Assembly (NCBI RefSeq): GCF_003265705.1
Contig: NW_020313005.1
Location: forward strand, 15,548,035 to 15,612,034
DNA from: Callorhinus ursinus
Taxonomy: Eukaryota; Chordata; Mammalia; Carnivora; Otariidae
Direction: 5' to 3'
DNA: 64,000 nucleotides
Positions within the stretch are counted from its first letter, which is position 1; the number at the start of each line of letters is the position of its first letter. The notes beneath the pieces were generated by a model. The model was not told where the DNA came from. It ran no database searches and was given only the letters and a program-made list of their open reading frames with translations. Positions 40,001 through 54,400 of this stretch are shown here, piece by piece. A program made the position numbers and the translations under genes.

Positions 40001-43000
40001 ATGAACAGACATTTTTCCAAAGAAGACATCCAAATGGCCAACAGACACATGAAAAATTGCTCAACATCGCTCGGCATGAAGGAAAGCCAAATCAAAACCT
40101 CAATGAGATACCACCTCACACTAGTCAGAATGGCTAAAATTAACAAGTCAGGAAAAGACAGATGTTGGCTAGGATGCAGAGAAAGGGGAACCCTCCTACA
40201 CTGTTGGTGGGAATGCAAGCTGGTGCAACCACTCTGGAAAACAGTATGGAGGTTCCTCACAAAGTTGAAAATAGAGCTACCGTACGACCCAGCAATTGCA
40301 CTGCTGGGTATTTACTCCAAAGATACAAATGTAGTGATCCAAAAGGGTATGTGCACCCCAATGTTTATAGCAGCAATGTTCACAATAGCCAAACTATGGA
40401 AAGAGTCAAGATGTCCATCAACAGATGAATGGATAAAGATGTGGTATATATATACAATGGAATATTATGCAGCCATCAGAAGGAATGACATCTTACCATT
40501 TGCAATGATGTGGATAGAACTAGAGGGTATTATGCTAAGTGAAATAAGTCAATCAGAGAAAGACATGTATCATATGATCTCACTCATAGGAGGAATTCTT
40601 AATCTCAGGAAACAATCGGAGTGTTGCTGGAGTGGTGGGGGGTGGGAGGGATACGGTGGCTGGGTGATAGACATTGGGGAGGTTATGTGCTATGTTGAGC
40701 ACTGTGAATTGTGTAAGACTGATGAATCACAGACCTGTACCTCTGAAACAAATAATACATTATATTAAAAAAAAAAGATAGTAGGAAAGGAAAAATGAAG
40801 TGGGGGAAATCAGAGGGGAGACGAACCATGAGAGACGATGGACTCTGAAAACAAACTGAGGGTTCTAGAGGGGAGGAGGGTGGGAGATGGGTTAGCCTGG
40901 TGATGGGTATTATAGAGGGCACATACTGCATGGAGCACTGGGGGTTATATGCAAACAATAAATCATGGAACACTACATCAAAAACTAACGATGCATGGTG
41001 ATTAACATAACAATAAAAAAAGACAACCACCAGATCATGAAGGGAGATTTCGAGAACTGAATGATTCCATAAAGCAAATTAATATCCTGATAATAGGGGT
41101 CTCAGAAGATGAAGAGCAGGACAAAGGGACCGAGGTTTATTTGAACGAATTATAGTTGAGAAGTTCCCTAATCTGGTGAAGGAAACAGGCATTCAAGTCC
41201 AGGAGGCACAGAGAATACACCCCACCTTAAAATCAATAAAAATAGGTCAACACCTTGACATATTATAGCGAAAGTTGGAAGTTTCAAAGATAAAGCGGGA
41301 ATCCTGAAAGCAGTTCGGGGCAAGAGGTCCTTAAACTACAAGGGTAGAAACAAACCTGGCAGCAGACCTGTCAACAGAGACCTGGCAGGCCAGAAAGGAC
41401 TGGCGTGATATATTCAACATGATAAATGGGAAAAATATGCAGCCAAGAATACTTTATCCCGCAAAACTGTCCTTCAGAATAGAAGGAGAGATAAAGAGTT
41501 TCCAGGAAAAACAAAATTAAAGCAATTCATGAACACTACACCAATCTTGTAAGAAATATTAAAGGGGATCCTTTGAGCAAAGAGAGAGCCCAAAAGAAAT
41601 CAAGACCAGAAAGGAACAGAAACTATCTACAGGAACAGTGACTTTACAGGTAATATAATGACACTAAATTTGTATCTTTCAATAATTACTCTGAATATAA
41701 ATGGACTAATATAAATGACTAAATCAATAGACATATGGTATCAGAATGCATAAAAAAAAAACAGGACCCATTGATATGCTGTTTACAAAAGACTCATTTT
41801 AGACCCAAAGACACCTTCAGATGGAAAGTAAGGATGTGGAGGACAATTTAACATGCCTAAGGACATCAAAAGAAAACTGGAGTAGCCATCCTTATATCAG
41901 ACTAGATTTTGAACCAAAGCCTTAATAAGAGATGAAGAAGGACACTATATAATAATAAAAGGGTCTATCCAACAAGAAGATCTAACAATTGTAAGTCATC
42001 GTTTCCCCAGCTTGGGAGCACCCAAATATATAAGCCAATTAATAATAAAATTAAAGAAACACATTGATAAGAATACAGTAATAGTAGAGGACTTTCACAC
42101 CTCACTCATAGCAATGGAAAGATCATCAAAGCAGAAGATCAAGAAGGAAACAAGGGCTTTGAATGACACATGGGACCAGATGGTCTTCATAGATATATTC
42201 AGAGCATTTCATCCTAAAACAGCAGTATATACATTCCTCTTGAGTGCACATGGAACATTCTCCAGAACAGATCACATACTGGGTCACAAATCAGGTCTCA
42301 ACTGGCACAAAATGACTGGGATTATTCCATGCAGATTTTCAGAATACAATGCTTTAAAACTTGAAGTAACCTACAAGAAAAAATTTGGAAGGACCACAAA
42401 TACATGGAGGTTAAAGGGCATCCTTTGAAAGAATGAATGTGTCAACTAGGAAATTAAAGAGTAATTAAAAAAATACACGGGAGTAAATGAAAATGAAAGC
42501 ACTACAGTTCAGAATCTTTGGGATGCAGCAAAGGCAGTCCTAGGAGGGAGGTATATAACAATACAAGCCTTTCTCAAGAAATAAGAAAAGTCTCAAATAT
42601 ACAACCTAACCTTACATCTAAGGGAGCTGGAAAAAGAACAACAAATAAAGCCTAAATCCAGCAGGAGAAGATAAATAATAAAGACTAGAGCAGAAATAAA
42701 AATACAGAAATTAAAAAAAACATAGTAGAACGGAACAATGAAACTAAGAACTGGTTCTTTGAAAGAATTAATAAGATTGATAACCCCCAGCCAGATTTAC
42801 AAAAAAGAGAGAGAGAGGAACCAAATAAATAAAATCATGAATAAAAGAGGGCAGATCCCAACCAATACCACATAAATACAAACAATTATAAGAGAATATT
42901 ATGAGCAATTATATGCCGACAAATTAGGCAATCTGGAAGAAATGGATAAATTCCTAGAAACATATAAACTAGCAAAACTGAAACAGGAAGAAACAGAAAA

Positions 43001-45361
43001 CCTGAACAGACCCATAACGAGCAAAGAAATTGAATCATTAATCAAAAATCTCTCACAAGAAAAGAGTCCAGGGCCAGATGGCCTCCCAGCAGAATTCTAC
43101 CAAACATTTAAAGAAGAATTAATACCTATTCTTCTAAATCTGTTTCATAAAATAGAAATGGAAGGAAATCTTCTAAACTCATTCTATGAAGCCAGCATTA
43201 CCTTGATACCAAAACCAGACAAAGACCCCACTAAAAAGGAGAATTACAGACCTATCCCTGATGAACATGGATAAAAAAAATTTTCACCAAGCTACTAGCT
43301 AATAGGATCCAACAGTACATTAAAAGGATTTTTCACCACAAACAAGTGGGATTTATTCCTGGGCTGCAAGGGTGGTTGAAGATCTGCAAATCAGTCGGTT
43401 TGATACAGCACATTAATAAAAGAAAGGATGAGAATCAAACGATCTTCTCAACAGATACAGAAAAAGCATTTGACAAAATGCAGCATCCTTTCCTGATAAA
43501 AACTACAGTGTAGGGATAGAAGGAACATACCTCAATATCATAAAAGCCATATATGAAAAACCCACAGTGAATATCATCCTCAATAGGAAAAAACTGAGAG
43601 CTTTTCCCCTAAGGTCAGGAACACAACAGGGATGTCCACCCTCATTACTGTTGTTCAACATAGTATTGGAAGGCCTAGCCTCAGCAATCAAACAACAAAA
43701 AGAAATAAACTGCACCCAAATCAGCAAAGAGTAAGTCAAACTCTCACTCTTCACAGACAACATGATATTTTGTGTAGAAAACTCAAAAGGCTCCACCAAA
43801 AAATTGCTGGAACTGATCCAAGAATTCAGCAGACTGGCAGGATATAAAATCAATGCACAAAAGTCATTTACACTACAATGAGGCAGAAGAAAGAGAAATC
43901 AAGGAATTGATCCCATTTACAATTGCAATAAAACCCATAAGATATCTAGGAATAAACCAAACCAAAGAGGTAGAGGATCTATGCTCTGAACACTATAGAA
44001 CACTTATGAAAGAAATTGAGGAAGGCACAAAGAAATGGGAAAACATTCTATGCTCATGTATTGGAAGAACAAATATTATTAAATTGTCTAGGCTACCCAA
44101 AGCAATTATACATTTAAGGCAATCCCTATCAAAATACCATCAGCTTTTTTCATAGAGCTGAAACTAACAGTCCTAAAATTTCTAGAGAACCAGAAAAGAC
44201 CTCGAATAGCCAAAGGAATATTGAAAAAGAAAACCAAAGCTGGAAGCATCAAAATTCTTGACTTCAAGCTGTTTTACAAAGCTGTAATCATCAAGACAGT
44301 ATGACCCTGGCACAAAAGCAGACACACAGCTCAATGGAGCAGAATAGAGAACCCAGAAATGGACCCTCAACTAATCTTCAACAAAGCAGGAAAGAATATC
44401 CAGTGGGAAAAAAGACAGTCTCTTCAACAGATGGTGTTGGGAAACCTGGACAGCGACATGCAGGAGAATGAAACTGGACCACTTTCTCACACCATACACA
44501 AAAATAAACTGAAAATGGATGAAAGACTAAATGTGAGATAAGAATCCATCAAAATCCTAGAGAACATAGGCAGCAACCTTTTTGACCTTGGCCACAGCAA
44601 CTTCTTGCTAGACACATCTCCAAAGGCAAAATAAACAAAAGCAAAAATGAATTCTTCGGACTTCATCAAGATAAAAAGCTTTTGCACAGCAAAGGAAACA
44701 GTTGACAAAACCAAAAGACAACCTACAGATTGGGAGAAGATATTTGCAAACATCTTATCAGATAAAAGGCTAGTATCCAAGATCTATAAAGAACTTATCA
44801 AACTCAACACCCAAAAAACAAAAAATCTGGTCAAGAAATGGGCAGAAAACATGAACAGACATTTCTTCAAAGAAGACATACAAATGGCCAACAGACACAT
44901 GAAAAAAATGCTCCACATCGCTTGTCATCAGGAAAATACAAATCAATACCACAATGAGATACCACCTCACACTGGTCAGAATGGCTAAAATTAACATATC
45001 AGGAAACAACAGATGTTGGCAAGGATGTGGAGAAAGGGGAACTCTCTTACACTGTTGGTGGGCATGCAAATTGGTGCAGCTACTCTGGAAAACAGTAATG
45101 GGAGGTTCTCAAGAAGTTAAAAATAGAGCTACTCTATGACCCAGAAATTGCCCTCCTAGGTATTTATCCAAAGGATACAAACATGGTGATTCAAAGGGGC
45201 ACATGCACCCCAAAGTTTAGTAGCAATGTCTACAATAGCCAAAATATATATACAGAATATATACAATAATATATTGTATATATTATAAACAATATAAACA
45301 ATAGCCAAAATATGGAAAGAACCCAGATGCCCATCAACAGACAACACAGACAAAGAAGATG

Positions 45362-45418
<57 letters not shown>

Positions 45419-48400
45419 ATATTAGCCATCAAAAAGAATGAAATCTTGCCATTTGCAGTGAAGTGGATGGAACTAGAGGGTATTATGCTAAGAGAAATAA
45501 GTCAGTCAGAGAAAGACAAATACCATATGATTTCATTCTATATAAGAAACAAAACAAATGAACATAGGGGAAGGGAAGGCTAAATAACAGAGGGAACCAA
45601 ACTGTTATAGACTCTTAAGTATAAGGAACAAACTGATAGTTGCTAGAGGGGAGGTGGGTAGGGGATGGGGTAACTAGGTGATGGGCATTAAGGACAGCAC
45701 TTGAAGTAACGAGAACTGGGTGTTGTATGCAACTGATGAATTACTGAATTCTACCTCTGAAACTAATAATACAGTATATGTTAATTAAATTGAATTTAAA
45801 TAAAAATTTTTTTAAAAACCTGTGGTAGCCTTATGTGGGTTCCCTTATATGTAACAAGTTGCGTCTTTCTGGCTGTTTTTAAGATTTTCTCCTTGTCTTT
45901 AACTTTTGACAAACTAATATTGATGTGTCCCAGTGTAAGTCTCTTTGGATTCATTTTATTTGGCATTCTCTAGGCTTCCTGGATCTGGATGTCTGTTTCA
46001 TTCCTTAAGCTAGGGAAGTTTTCAGTCATTATTTCTTTGAATAAGCCTTATGCCCCCTTTCTCTTCTCCTTCCAGGATCTCTATAATGTGTATATTCATC
46101 TGTTTGATTTGTCCCGTATGGTGCCCCATAAATCCCTTAAGCTATCAGCACACTTTTTTTCTATTTTCTTATGATTGGATGAATTCTACTGCCCCGTCTT
46201 TGAGTTTGCAGATCTGTTTTTTCCACTTTATCAACTCTACTGTTGAGCCCCTCTATTGGATTTTTCAGTTCAATTATTGTATTCTTCAGCTCTATGATTT
46301 GTTTGGTACTTTTTTATATTTTCTCTTTGTTGAAATTCTCACTTTGCATATACATTGCACTCCTGACTTCAGTAAGTATCTTTATGATGATTATTTTGAA
46401 CTCTCTATAAGGCAAATCACTTATTTACATTTCATTAAGTTCTGTTTCCGGGATTTCTTCTTCTTTTGTTTGGAACTTATTCCTCTGTGTGTTTTTTTTT
46501 TTTTTTCTTTGACTGCTAATTTCTGTGTATTAGATAAAATAGCCATCTCTCTCCCCATCTTGACAGAATGATCTCATGTAGGAGATGAGCCTTGTTGATC
46601 AGCCCAGCCTAAGTTCCTAGCTGTCTCTCAAACTTTTGTGATTGTCTAAGCTGTCTTCTTTGTTTTTAGTGGCTCACAGTAGTTGAGCATGTGCCAAGAG
46701 CTGACAGTGTCCCAAAGGAGAGGATCATAATCAGCAACCAATTGCAGGCTGATTAGAGGCTGGACTCTCAGGCACCAGCAAGGAAAGTATGTTTTAAGCT
46801 CCTTCCAGGGAGAAACTGGGAGATGGGCATTTTAGCTTACATCCTCTGTGCTGGGCCCAGGTATATATAGCCCACAGTGTGGGGAGGAGATGCTTCTGTG
46901 TTTGTTAAGGACTCTGTTTGCTATGGTACTATGGTACTTGTCAATACAGTCGCCATTGGCTATTAGAACCAGGTGATCCAGCCTCCTGTTCCTCAGGTTG
47001 CTACTGCAAAAGCTAGGCACCAAATATGTGCACAAGCTCCATCCAGGGAGATGTTGGGGACTTGGTTTTATTACTGACGTGAACTGAAAGAAGGTGTGAA
47101 ATGTGTTTGCCAGCTTCCCAGGACTGGAAAATTGCAGCCAGCCTGTAGTTGACTGCTAAATTAGAAGCCTGGCCCTCAGGCAGCAACTTTTAAAGTCGCA
47201 GATACACCTCTTTGGGGACAGACTGGGACATGGATGATTTTGCCTTTCCCTCTGTGCTGAGCCCTGGAGGAACAGTCACGATTAGTGCTCATGAGGCCAT
47301 TATAATTGTTTCTTCTTCTTCTTCTTCCTTTTTTTTTATAGTCTTGTGGGTCTCATGGGCACAGCTTTTGGAACTAGGTGTTTAGAAGTCCATACCTCCA
47401 GTGGGAGTCTTAAAAGTTGGGGCACTTGATGTTGGGTATGAATCCTCCACTCCTCAGGGAGTAGCTAGGAGCTGAGGGTTCCCTCTAGTTTGTGACATTA
47501 TATCAGGGAGTGAGGTTTATGGTGAGAACGTGTCTTAGCCTTTCCTACCTATTTTGATGTGGATATTTTTTAATCCTCACAATATGTAGAGTCATTCAGC
47601 TAGTTTCTGGACCTATTTCAGAGGGCATTGCTTGTGGGTGGCTGTACATTTGGGGTATGTGTGGGAGGAAGGGAGTTCAGGAGTCTCCTGTGTCACCATC
47701 TTGGTCAACTCCAAACTATACTCCCAGTTCCTTTCATTTATTTTTAGAGAAATCCTAAATTACATTTCCTGGAAGCATTCCACTTTGCTAAAATATCTCC
47801 TAAGACAAAATGGCCTGAGCAGAAACACAAAAACAAATACTTCAATTATGCTCCTACCAGTATGAAGAAATGTAGTAATGTCACTCATAGTAATAAAACC
47901 CAAGTTTTCAAAACTATTGGCAGTAGATGTCACAGATTTGATTTAGGTGAAGGCTGCCATCAATAGCATCCTAAATCTTTCATATAAACTGCCATCAGAA
48001 TGGATCTCTTCTTGTCTGCATTTTGGTATTTTAGCTTTGTTGCTGTTGTTTTGTTGTTAATTTTAATGCAGGGACTTTATAATTACTCTGTGTTAACTTC
48101 AGCCTACTGTGATACAAAAGATCCCATCACTTGGTGGATGAGCACTCCTTTCCAGTACTGTCTCATCTAGACCTTTGACAAGCACAGCTTCTGTATCTTC
48201 CCTCAGAAGAGGATCAGTCAGAACAAAGACAACAAGAGAGCCCCCATACTCATTGAACAATCCTGGAAATAGCCTCCACAAGGACAAAGAAGATATCTTT
48301 TTCATCACCAGTATATATCCAGAGCCTAGCACAGGATCTGACACAAAGTACCCACTCAAAATAATGTGCTCATTCTGATCTAAATTTGAAACATCTAATT

Positions 48401-51400
48401 TATCATCCACTTCCAGCTTTAGCTCCCCCTTAACTATGTAGTTCTACCTTGTCCAGTTTGGAGAGGAATCTCTAATAGAGAACACAGAAACAAAATAGGG
48501 ACTCAAAAGCTCTGCTTTCTCCCCATATTCAGTTACAACATCTGTCCTAGGAATTGTATTTCTCTCATGTTCACTTTATCACATAAGAAATGCACTAGAA
48601 ACAAATTACAATGAACTTTCTAAAGCTATGGGTACTCATTTTCACTATTTAAGTCCTGTGATTGCTCCTATATTGTATCAAATCATTCTCTCACCACAGA
48701 AGGCGTTTAAATCGTTAATGATATAAGAAAGTGAGAAGAGCATGGGATTTGGAAGCAGAAGGTTTAAATTTAACCCTGGGTTATTCTATTATATGATCTG
48801 ATTATTCACCTGTGAATAGATCCACCTGTGATCTAAAATCAGTAATTTAACCTAAGTCATGATTTCCTCATCTGCAAAATGAGAATAAGATTAATAGTTT
48901 TTAACATGGTAATATAAGAAATAAACATGAAAAAATGGGAGGATTACATAAACTAAAAGCTGTGTATATAAATATTATCATATGTCTTTCTAGCTCTTGT
49001 TACTACCTCATACTCTATATTTGCCTTTATTTGTTTATTGTCTGTCTCTTACCACTAAATTATAAGCTCCAGAAATTCTGCTTTTATAGATTTCATTCAC
49101 TGTTTTATACATAATGCCTTGAAAAGTACCTAACTGGTACACAGTAGATGCTAAAAACATTTACTGACTGATTCAATAAATAAACAAATGACCTCATTTT
49201 CAGAACTTTGCTAATTATAGACAACATATCACTTCTAACTCTGGATTCCACTGGTTTTATTGCCTCCCCCAATTCTTCCTCTATTATCATAATGTTAGCA
49301 TCTATCTGAGTGTTTACTTTGTTCTGGGAATTATAGTCCCTCTTCATATTTTCTTGGAATGCACTCACCCTAATCCCTGCACATCTCTGAGCTACCTGTA
49401 TGTTGGCCCAGATGTTATAAGGCCAGATACATCTCCCTTTGTACTCTTCTCTAAATCTTAGTGCTGTCTCAGACCACAGGGGAGGAGAATCAGGGATTTA
49501 ACAGTTTTTAGAATTCCAGGCGTTATTTTATATTTATGGTAATTAACATATTCTTCTTTTGCTGCTAATATCACATGGCTCAGTCCTGTGCAAAATGAAA
49601 CATGTAACCATGGATCTCAGCTGGTGGTAGAAATCTATGCCACTCTCTGATCTCCGGTTACCCATTAATAGTTTTATTGCAATTAGCACTTCCTATCTTG
49701 TGTTTATTTACATTCCTTGTCTTTCTCACTCGATCATAAATAGTTACAGGTGAATGGGGTCATGAGTAAAGGGCTAACAAAAACCTCTCTCTTTGCCCAT
49801 GCAAAACCAGCTCTATCTGAAAACAAGATAAAGGCAGAATGTTATCCATGTTATCATAACCATGTTATGATTAAAATTACCTCTGATTAGCAAATTATAT
49901 CTGGTTTGGAGGACTATGAATGATATATAAATTCCCAGTGTAGACCTAGATTCCTGCATGCAGTGTATCTTGAAACCAAGAGTTCCCTTTAGTAGACCTG
50001 GAATCTATACCTATAGAGCTGTGATAAAGGATACTGGTTGATTCCTCCCCTGAGACTGAGGCTTCTCTTCAAGGATGGTTCCCATTCCCTAAAACCTGAG
50101 CTGTCACTTGAGGTAGGGTATAGCCCCTGGATTGATAGGAGGATTCCTACTGATGCTGCCCTGCTAGTATGCTATGTTTCTCATTTTGTATCCTTCTAAG
50201 GGGCTATGGGCCAGGCACTGTAAGCATTTGAACTTGATTTAATTATACCCCAAAACACCTAGAGCAGGCATTCCAAGGGTGTAACAGATCCAGGTTTTAA
50301 CTGAATGAATCGCTGCTGAGAATTTCCCCCAAAAATGAGTTCTAGTGTGAGCAAGAATCAAAACATCTCCCATCTCTGAGATGTCCTTACCTGAATTGAT
50401 AAGAGTGTATCATAAGTTTCTTTCTTTATATGTTTCATGTGGACAGTAGAAAGTACTGTGGAGGAAAAGGAGACACTGTTTATAAGGTCCTCCTACAAGC
50501 ACTGTTGAGCAGAGAGAGAACATGCTCCCAGACACAGGATGAAGACCTGGGCCTCCACACCTTCTGCACATACACCTCACAGGTAGTTCTCATTAACCCT
50601 TTATTGATTGTGGTTAATAATAAAGATATGATCCCGCATGTGGGTCCATACCTGCTCCATACAAAGTGCTTTCACATACATCCCTTCATGTAGCATTTAC
50701 AATGAATGACCCAGACTGAAATAAGGGCAGTTAAAATAAATCACATTATGCTGATGAATAAATAAAAGCCAAATGAAGAAACCCAGCCCAGAGAGATGAA
50801 TAGCCTAAGACCTAAAACTTGACTATAGATCTCCTGACTTCTAATTCAGAACACTATCCTGCCTCTCCTACAAGACAAAGGATGCCAAAAGATGGGAGAA
50901 AGGCCAGCAGGGGAGAATATGCCTGACAGGCTATTTGGGTGAAAGAACTGCAAATAGCACTGTTCTTTGGTTCTATTTGTCTGCACATTGCCTTTTTCCA
51001 TTTTCCTAAGTATCAATCCATATTTCCTCCCTATAATTCTATTCCATGTTTCCCTACTACGTTGATTCCCCAAACTTATCAGCCCCTGAGCTCCTGGGGC
51101 TTGGTCCATGACAGTACTATTTCTCTGACACTGCCTCTACTTCCTGTTGTTAGGTCACAGCCATTTGGCAATGACAAAGATAGTCTTTACTCTGGTAAAG
51201 AGAGGTAAAGGCCCCACTCTTGCCACTATGGACCAAACAGGATGGAACAAGTGTCTGCATTGTTGGTGCTCTGAAGGTAACAGCTGGTGGGGTAGCAAGG
51301 TAAGGACTGGTTCCTTAACTCAGCCCCACAACTTTTTCCTAAAAATTATGGGGCCTCAGGGCACCTGGGTGGCTCAGTCAGTTAAGCATCTGACTTCAGC

Positions 51401-54400
51401 TCAAGTTGTGACCTCGGGGTCCTGGGGATCAGGCCCCTCGGTCAGGCTCTGTGCTCAGTGGGGAGTCTGCTTCTCCCTCCCCCTCTTCTTTTGCCCCTCC
51501 CCCCACTTGTGGGCTGCATGCTCTCATGTTCTTTCTCTCAAATAAATAAAATCTTTAAAAAGAAAACTATGGGGAGAAATAAAGCATCCATGGGAAGTAG
51601 GAGAAATAAAGCATCAGAAGGACTGCTGTTCTGTTTCAGACTTCACTAGCACAGGAAATAGAATAAAGAGAAATTGTACCCCGTTTTAAGTGGCCTCTTT
51701 TCAGTTCATCTCCATTATCAGCAGTCATAAGGAACACCTTGATCCCTCTTGTGATCAGGGCCTGTGGAGAAATTTGGTAAGGTAAATGAACTGTCCCTGA
51801 TCCCATGGAATGGCGTCTCTCTAGAAAAAAATGATGGTGATAAAAATACTGGAATGAAGCTGAGGAATGGAGAAAAAGTTCTAATTCCTTCATCCAACTG
51901 CTTGTAAGTTAGTAAATTAGAACAAAAGAAATCATCCCTGCCTCAGCCACATTCAGAAAGACCAAACTGATAATTAAAATATCAGACCTAAAGGAAGAGG
52001 TGGTGGGACTATTTTCATTCACCTTAATACAGTGCTTTCCCCTAAGGACCTGAATCCCAGATTTTGTCTAGTGCATCAGAGAGCTTAAGACAAACCTCCT
52101 CTTCCACACTCATGCTCAAATTAACCACATGCTGTGGACCCAACTCACAGGATGGATTAAGAAACACACACACAACTGCTGATTTTCCTTTGGTCAATGG
52201 AAAGTGCAGGTAAAATTTTGTTTAGTCAATCTATAGTCACACTTGCTGCATGAGACTTTAATGTCTCTACTTTAGAAATAAATCCAAGAGAGTCTAAATC
52301 AAAGAGAGAGAGAAGAGGCTAAGAAACTTATTTACTTGAAAGGTCAAATACTAAGACTATGGCCATGAATTCTGAGAAAAGCCAAAGGTATGCCTTTCCT
52401 GGGCCTATGGATCACAATATCCTGAAGGTGAAACTATTCCTGCAATTATCCTTGTTGAGTATGAGAAGGTGGTTTGCTTTTCCTGAACTCTTCTGAAAAA
52501 CAGGGAAGGCTGAAAAGTGAACAGAATGAGTGAGAGGAGACAGCATGTCATATATTAATTACAGGCAAACTTCCACTACCATAGGTCCTATACAGATGCA
52601 ATGTTTCACATCTTTAGCCCCAGCAAGCAATATGGCCGGTTGGTAAGTGGCCATATAACTTTTCACCTAAACTAGAACACTTGATAATGAAAAGGATTCA
52701 TGGACCACTACTCATAGGGATAGCAATAGGCTCCCCTTCTAGGGACTGTGGGCTATTTTGTTTCAGACTAAACATCCTGCTAATGACAACTAGATAAACT
52801 GGACAAAAAAATTAACTTATTTGAAGATACTAGATCTATATCGAGGCAGGACTTGAGGAGTCAAGTTTTCAGAGAGGCAGGCGACCTAGAGAGGTGAATC
52901 CAGCATGTGTCATACTTTTTCCTTGAGACATTGATTCCCCAAGCATCAGTTGAGAGGCTGAAAAGCTGAGTAGATTTCCCAGCAATTTATGAGATGTGGG
53001 GAAAGAAACTGAAGTTCATAGACAGCCAAAACAGAGGAGGGGCCATAACGATTCTAGGCTTTTAGCTGGGACCCAAAGGGCTATCCCTTAGGAGAGAAGG
53101 TGAATAAGAATTAGACTTACTCTCATAAGAATTTAAGCCCAACTCTGAAAAACTGAGGGTTCTAGAGGGTAGGGGGGTGGGGGGATGGGTTAGCCTGGTG
53201 ATGGGTATTGAGGAGGGCACGTTTTGCATGGTGCACTGGGTGTTATGAACAAACAATGAATCATGGAACACTGCATCAAAAACTAATGATGTAATATATG
53301 GTGATTAACATAACAATAAAAAAAATTTAAAAAAAAAAAAAAGAATTTAAGCCCAGCTCCATATCATTTCAATTATCTTCTGGAAGCAAAAATAAATCCA
53401 TCTGAATAGCTTCAGATGATTTCAGTCATGTTTTCATAAATAAATTGGATTGAAAAATTATTAGGCATACCAAAAGATATTACTTTACTGAAACCATGAG
53501 AAAAACAGACAACAGAACAGATACATAGGAAATTAGACATTAGGTTTTCAAACATAGCTTTGAAATAATTATAATTAATATGTTCAAGGAGTTTTTTAAA
53601 AATGGAAACTTTTGGACAAAAAAAAGGAAACCAGAAAAGAATCAAATGAAAATTCGAGAGCTAAAAATCACTATATCTAAAACTGAGAACAAGGTTTGAC
53701 ATCAAATTAGACTAAGCTGCAGAGAAAATTCATAAATTACATGATATCTTAGAAAAATCATCCAGAGGGCACCTGGGTGGCTCAATCGTTGAGCATCTGC
53801 TTTCGGCTCAGGTCATGATCCCAGGGTCCTGGGATCGAGCCCCACATCGGGCTCCCTGCTCTGAGGGAGGTCTGCTTCTCCCTCTCCCACTCCCCCTGCT
53901 TGTGTTCTCTCTCTTGCTGTCTCTCTCTCTCTGTCAAATAAATAAATAAAATCTTTAAAAAAAAAGAAAAAATCATCCAGAAAAGAGCAAAATAGATATG
54001 ATGAAACTATCTAGTTTTATATAACAGAAGTCCTAGAGGAGAAGAGAGAAAAAATTGGAGCTGACAGTTGCTGAAGATTTTCCAAAACCAATTAAAGACT
54101 TCAAGACACATAATGAAGGGTGCAAACATGTAAGCAGAATAAAAATAAAAACTACACTTAGCCAAATCTTAGGAAAGGTGAGGGAAACCAAAAAAATAAA
54201 TCTTAAAAGAAGCCAGAAGAAAAATACATTTTACCTTCAAAGGAACGATAATTGTATCCATACCTAACTTCTTAATAAAAACAATGTACGCCAGAGAATC
54301 ATCAAAGAAAATAATTGCCAATCTAGAATTCTACATACAGTACAAATATCCTTCAAAATGATGATGAGCTAGGCACATTTTCAGGCAAACAAAAGGTGAG

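Larger units (their letters stand above)
33586..41013 (+). mobile_element. Full-length LINE-1 (innermost), inserted in another L1
   Basis: It runs from GGGGAGGAGCAAGATGGTGG through a 1.8-kb 5' UTR, ORF1, ORF2 and 3' UTR to AACATAACAATAAAAAA. The flank AAAAAAAGACAACTACCAG (33567-33585) matches AAAAAAGACAACCACCAG at 41015-41032 with one difference. It carries SINEs at 35424 and 36600. Both ORFs are broken. Confidence 0.95.
47716..50390. other. Intron 6 remainder, old L2/MIR relics only
   Basis: Apart from the L2 and MIR pieces listed separately, the sequence looks single-copy. No further exon fits between exons 6 and 7 in phase. Confidence 0.55.

Noticed and set aside
46050..46571. 173-codon plus-strand frame
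   Set aside because: It is the antisense of the old L1 5' region, poor in complexity with poly-T runs, and not conserved in kind.
48099..48410. 103-codon minus-strand open frame
   Set aside because: It overlies an L2 3' relic and has no family resemblance.
49368..49440. Possible extra exon with a GTGAGT-like donor on the minus strand
   Set aside because: No reading matches the GH35 segment between exons 5 and 7, and the real exon 6 at 50391 fits in phase.
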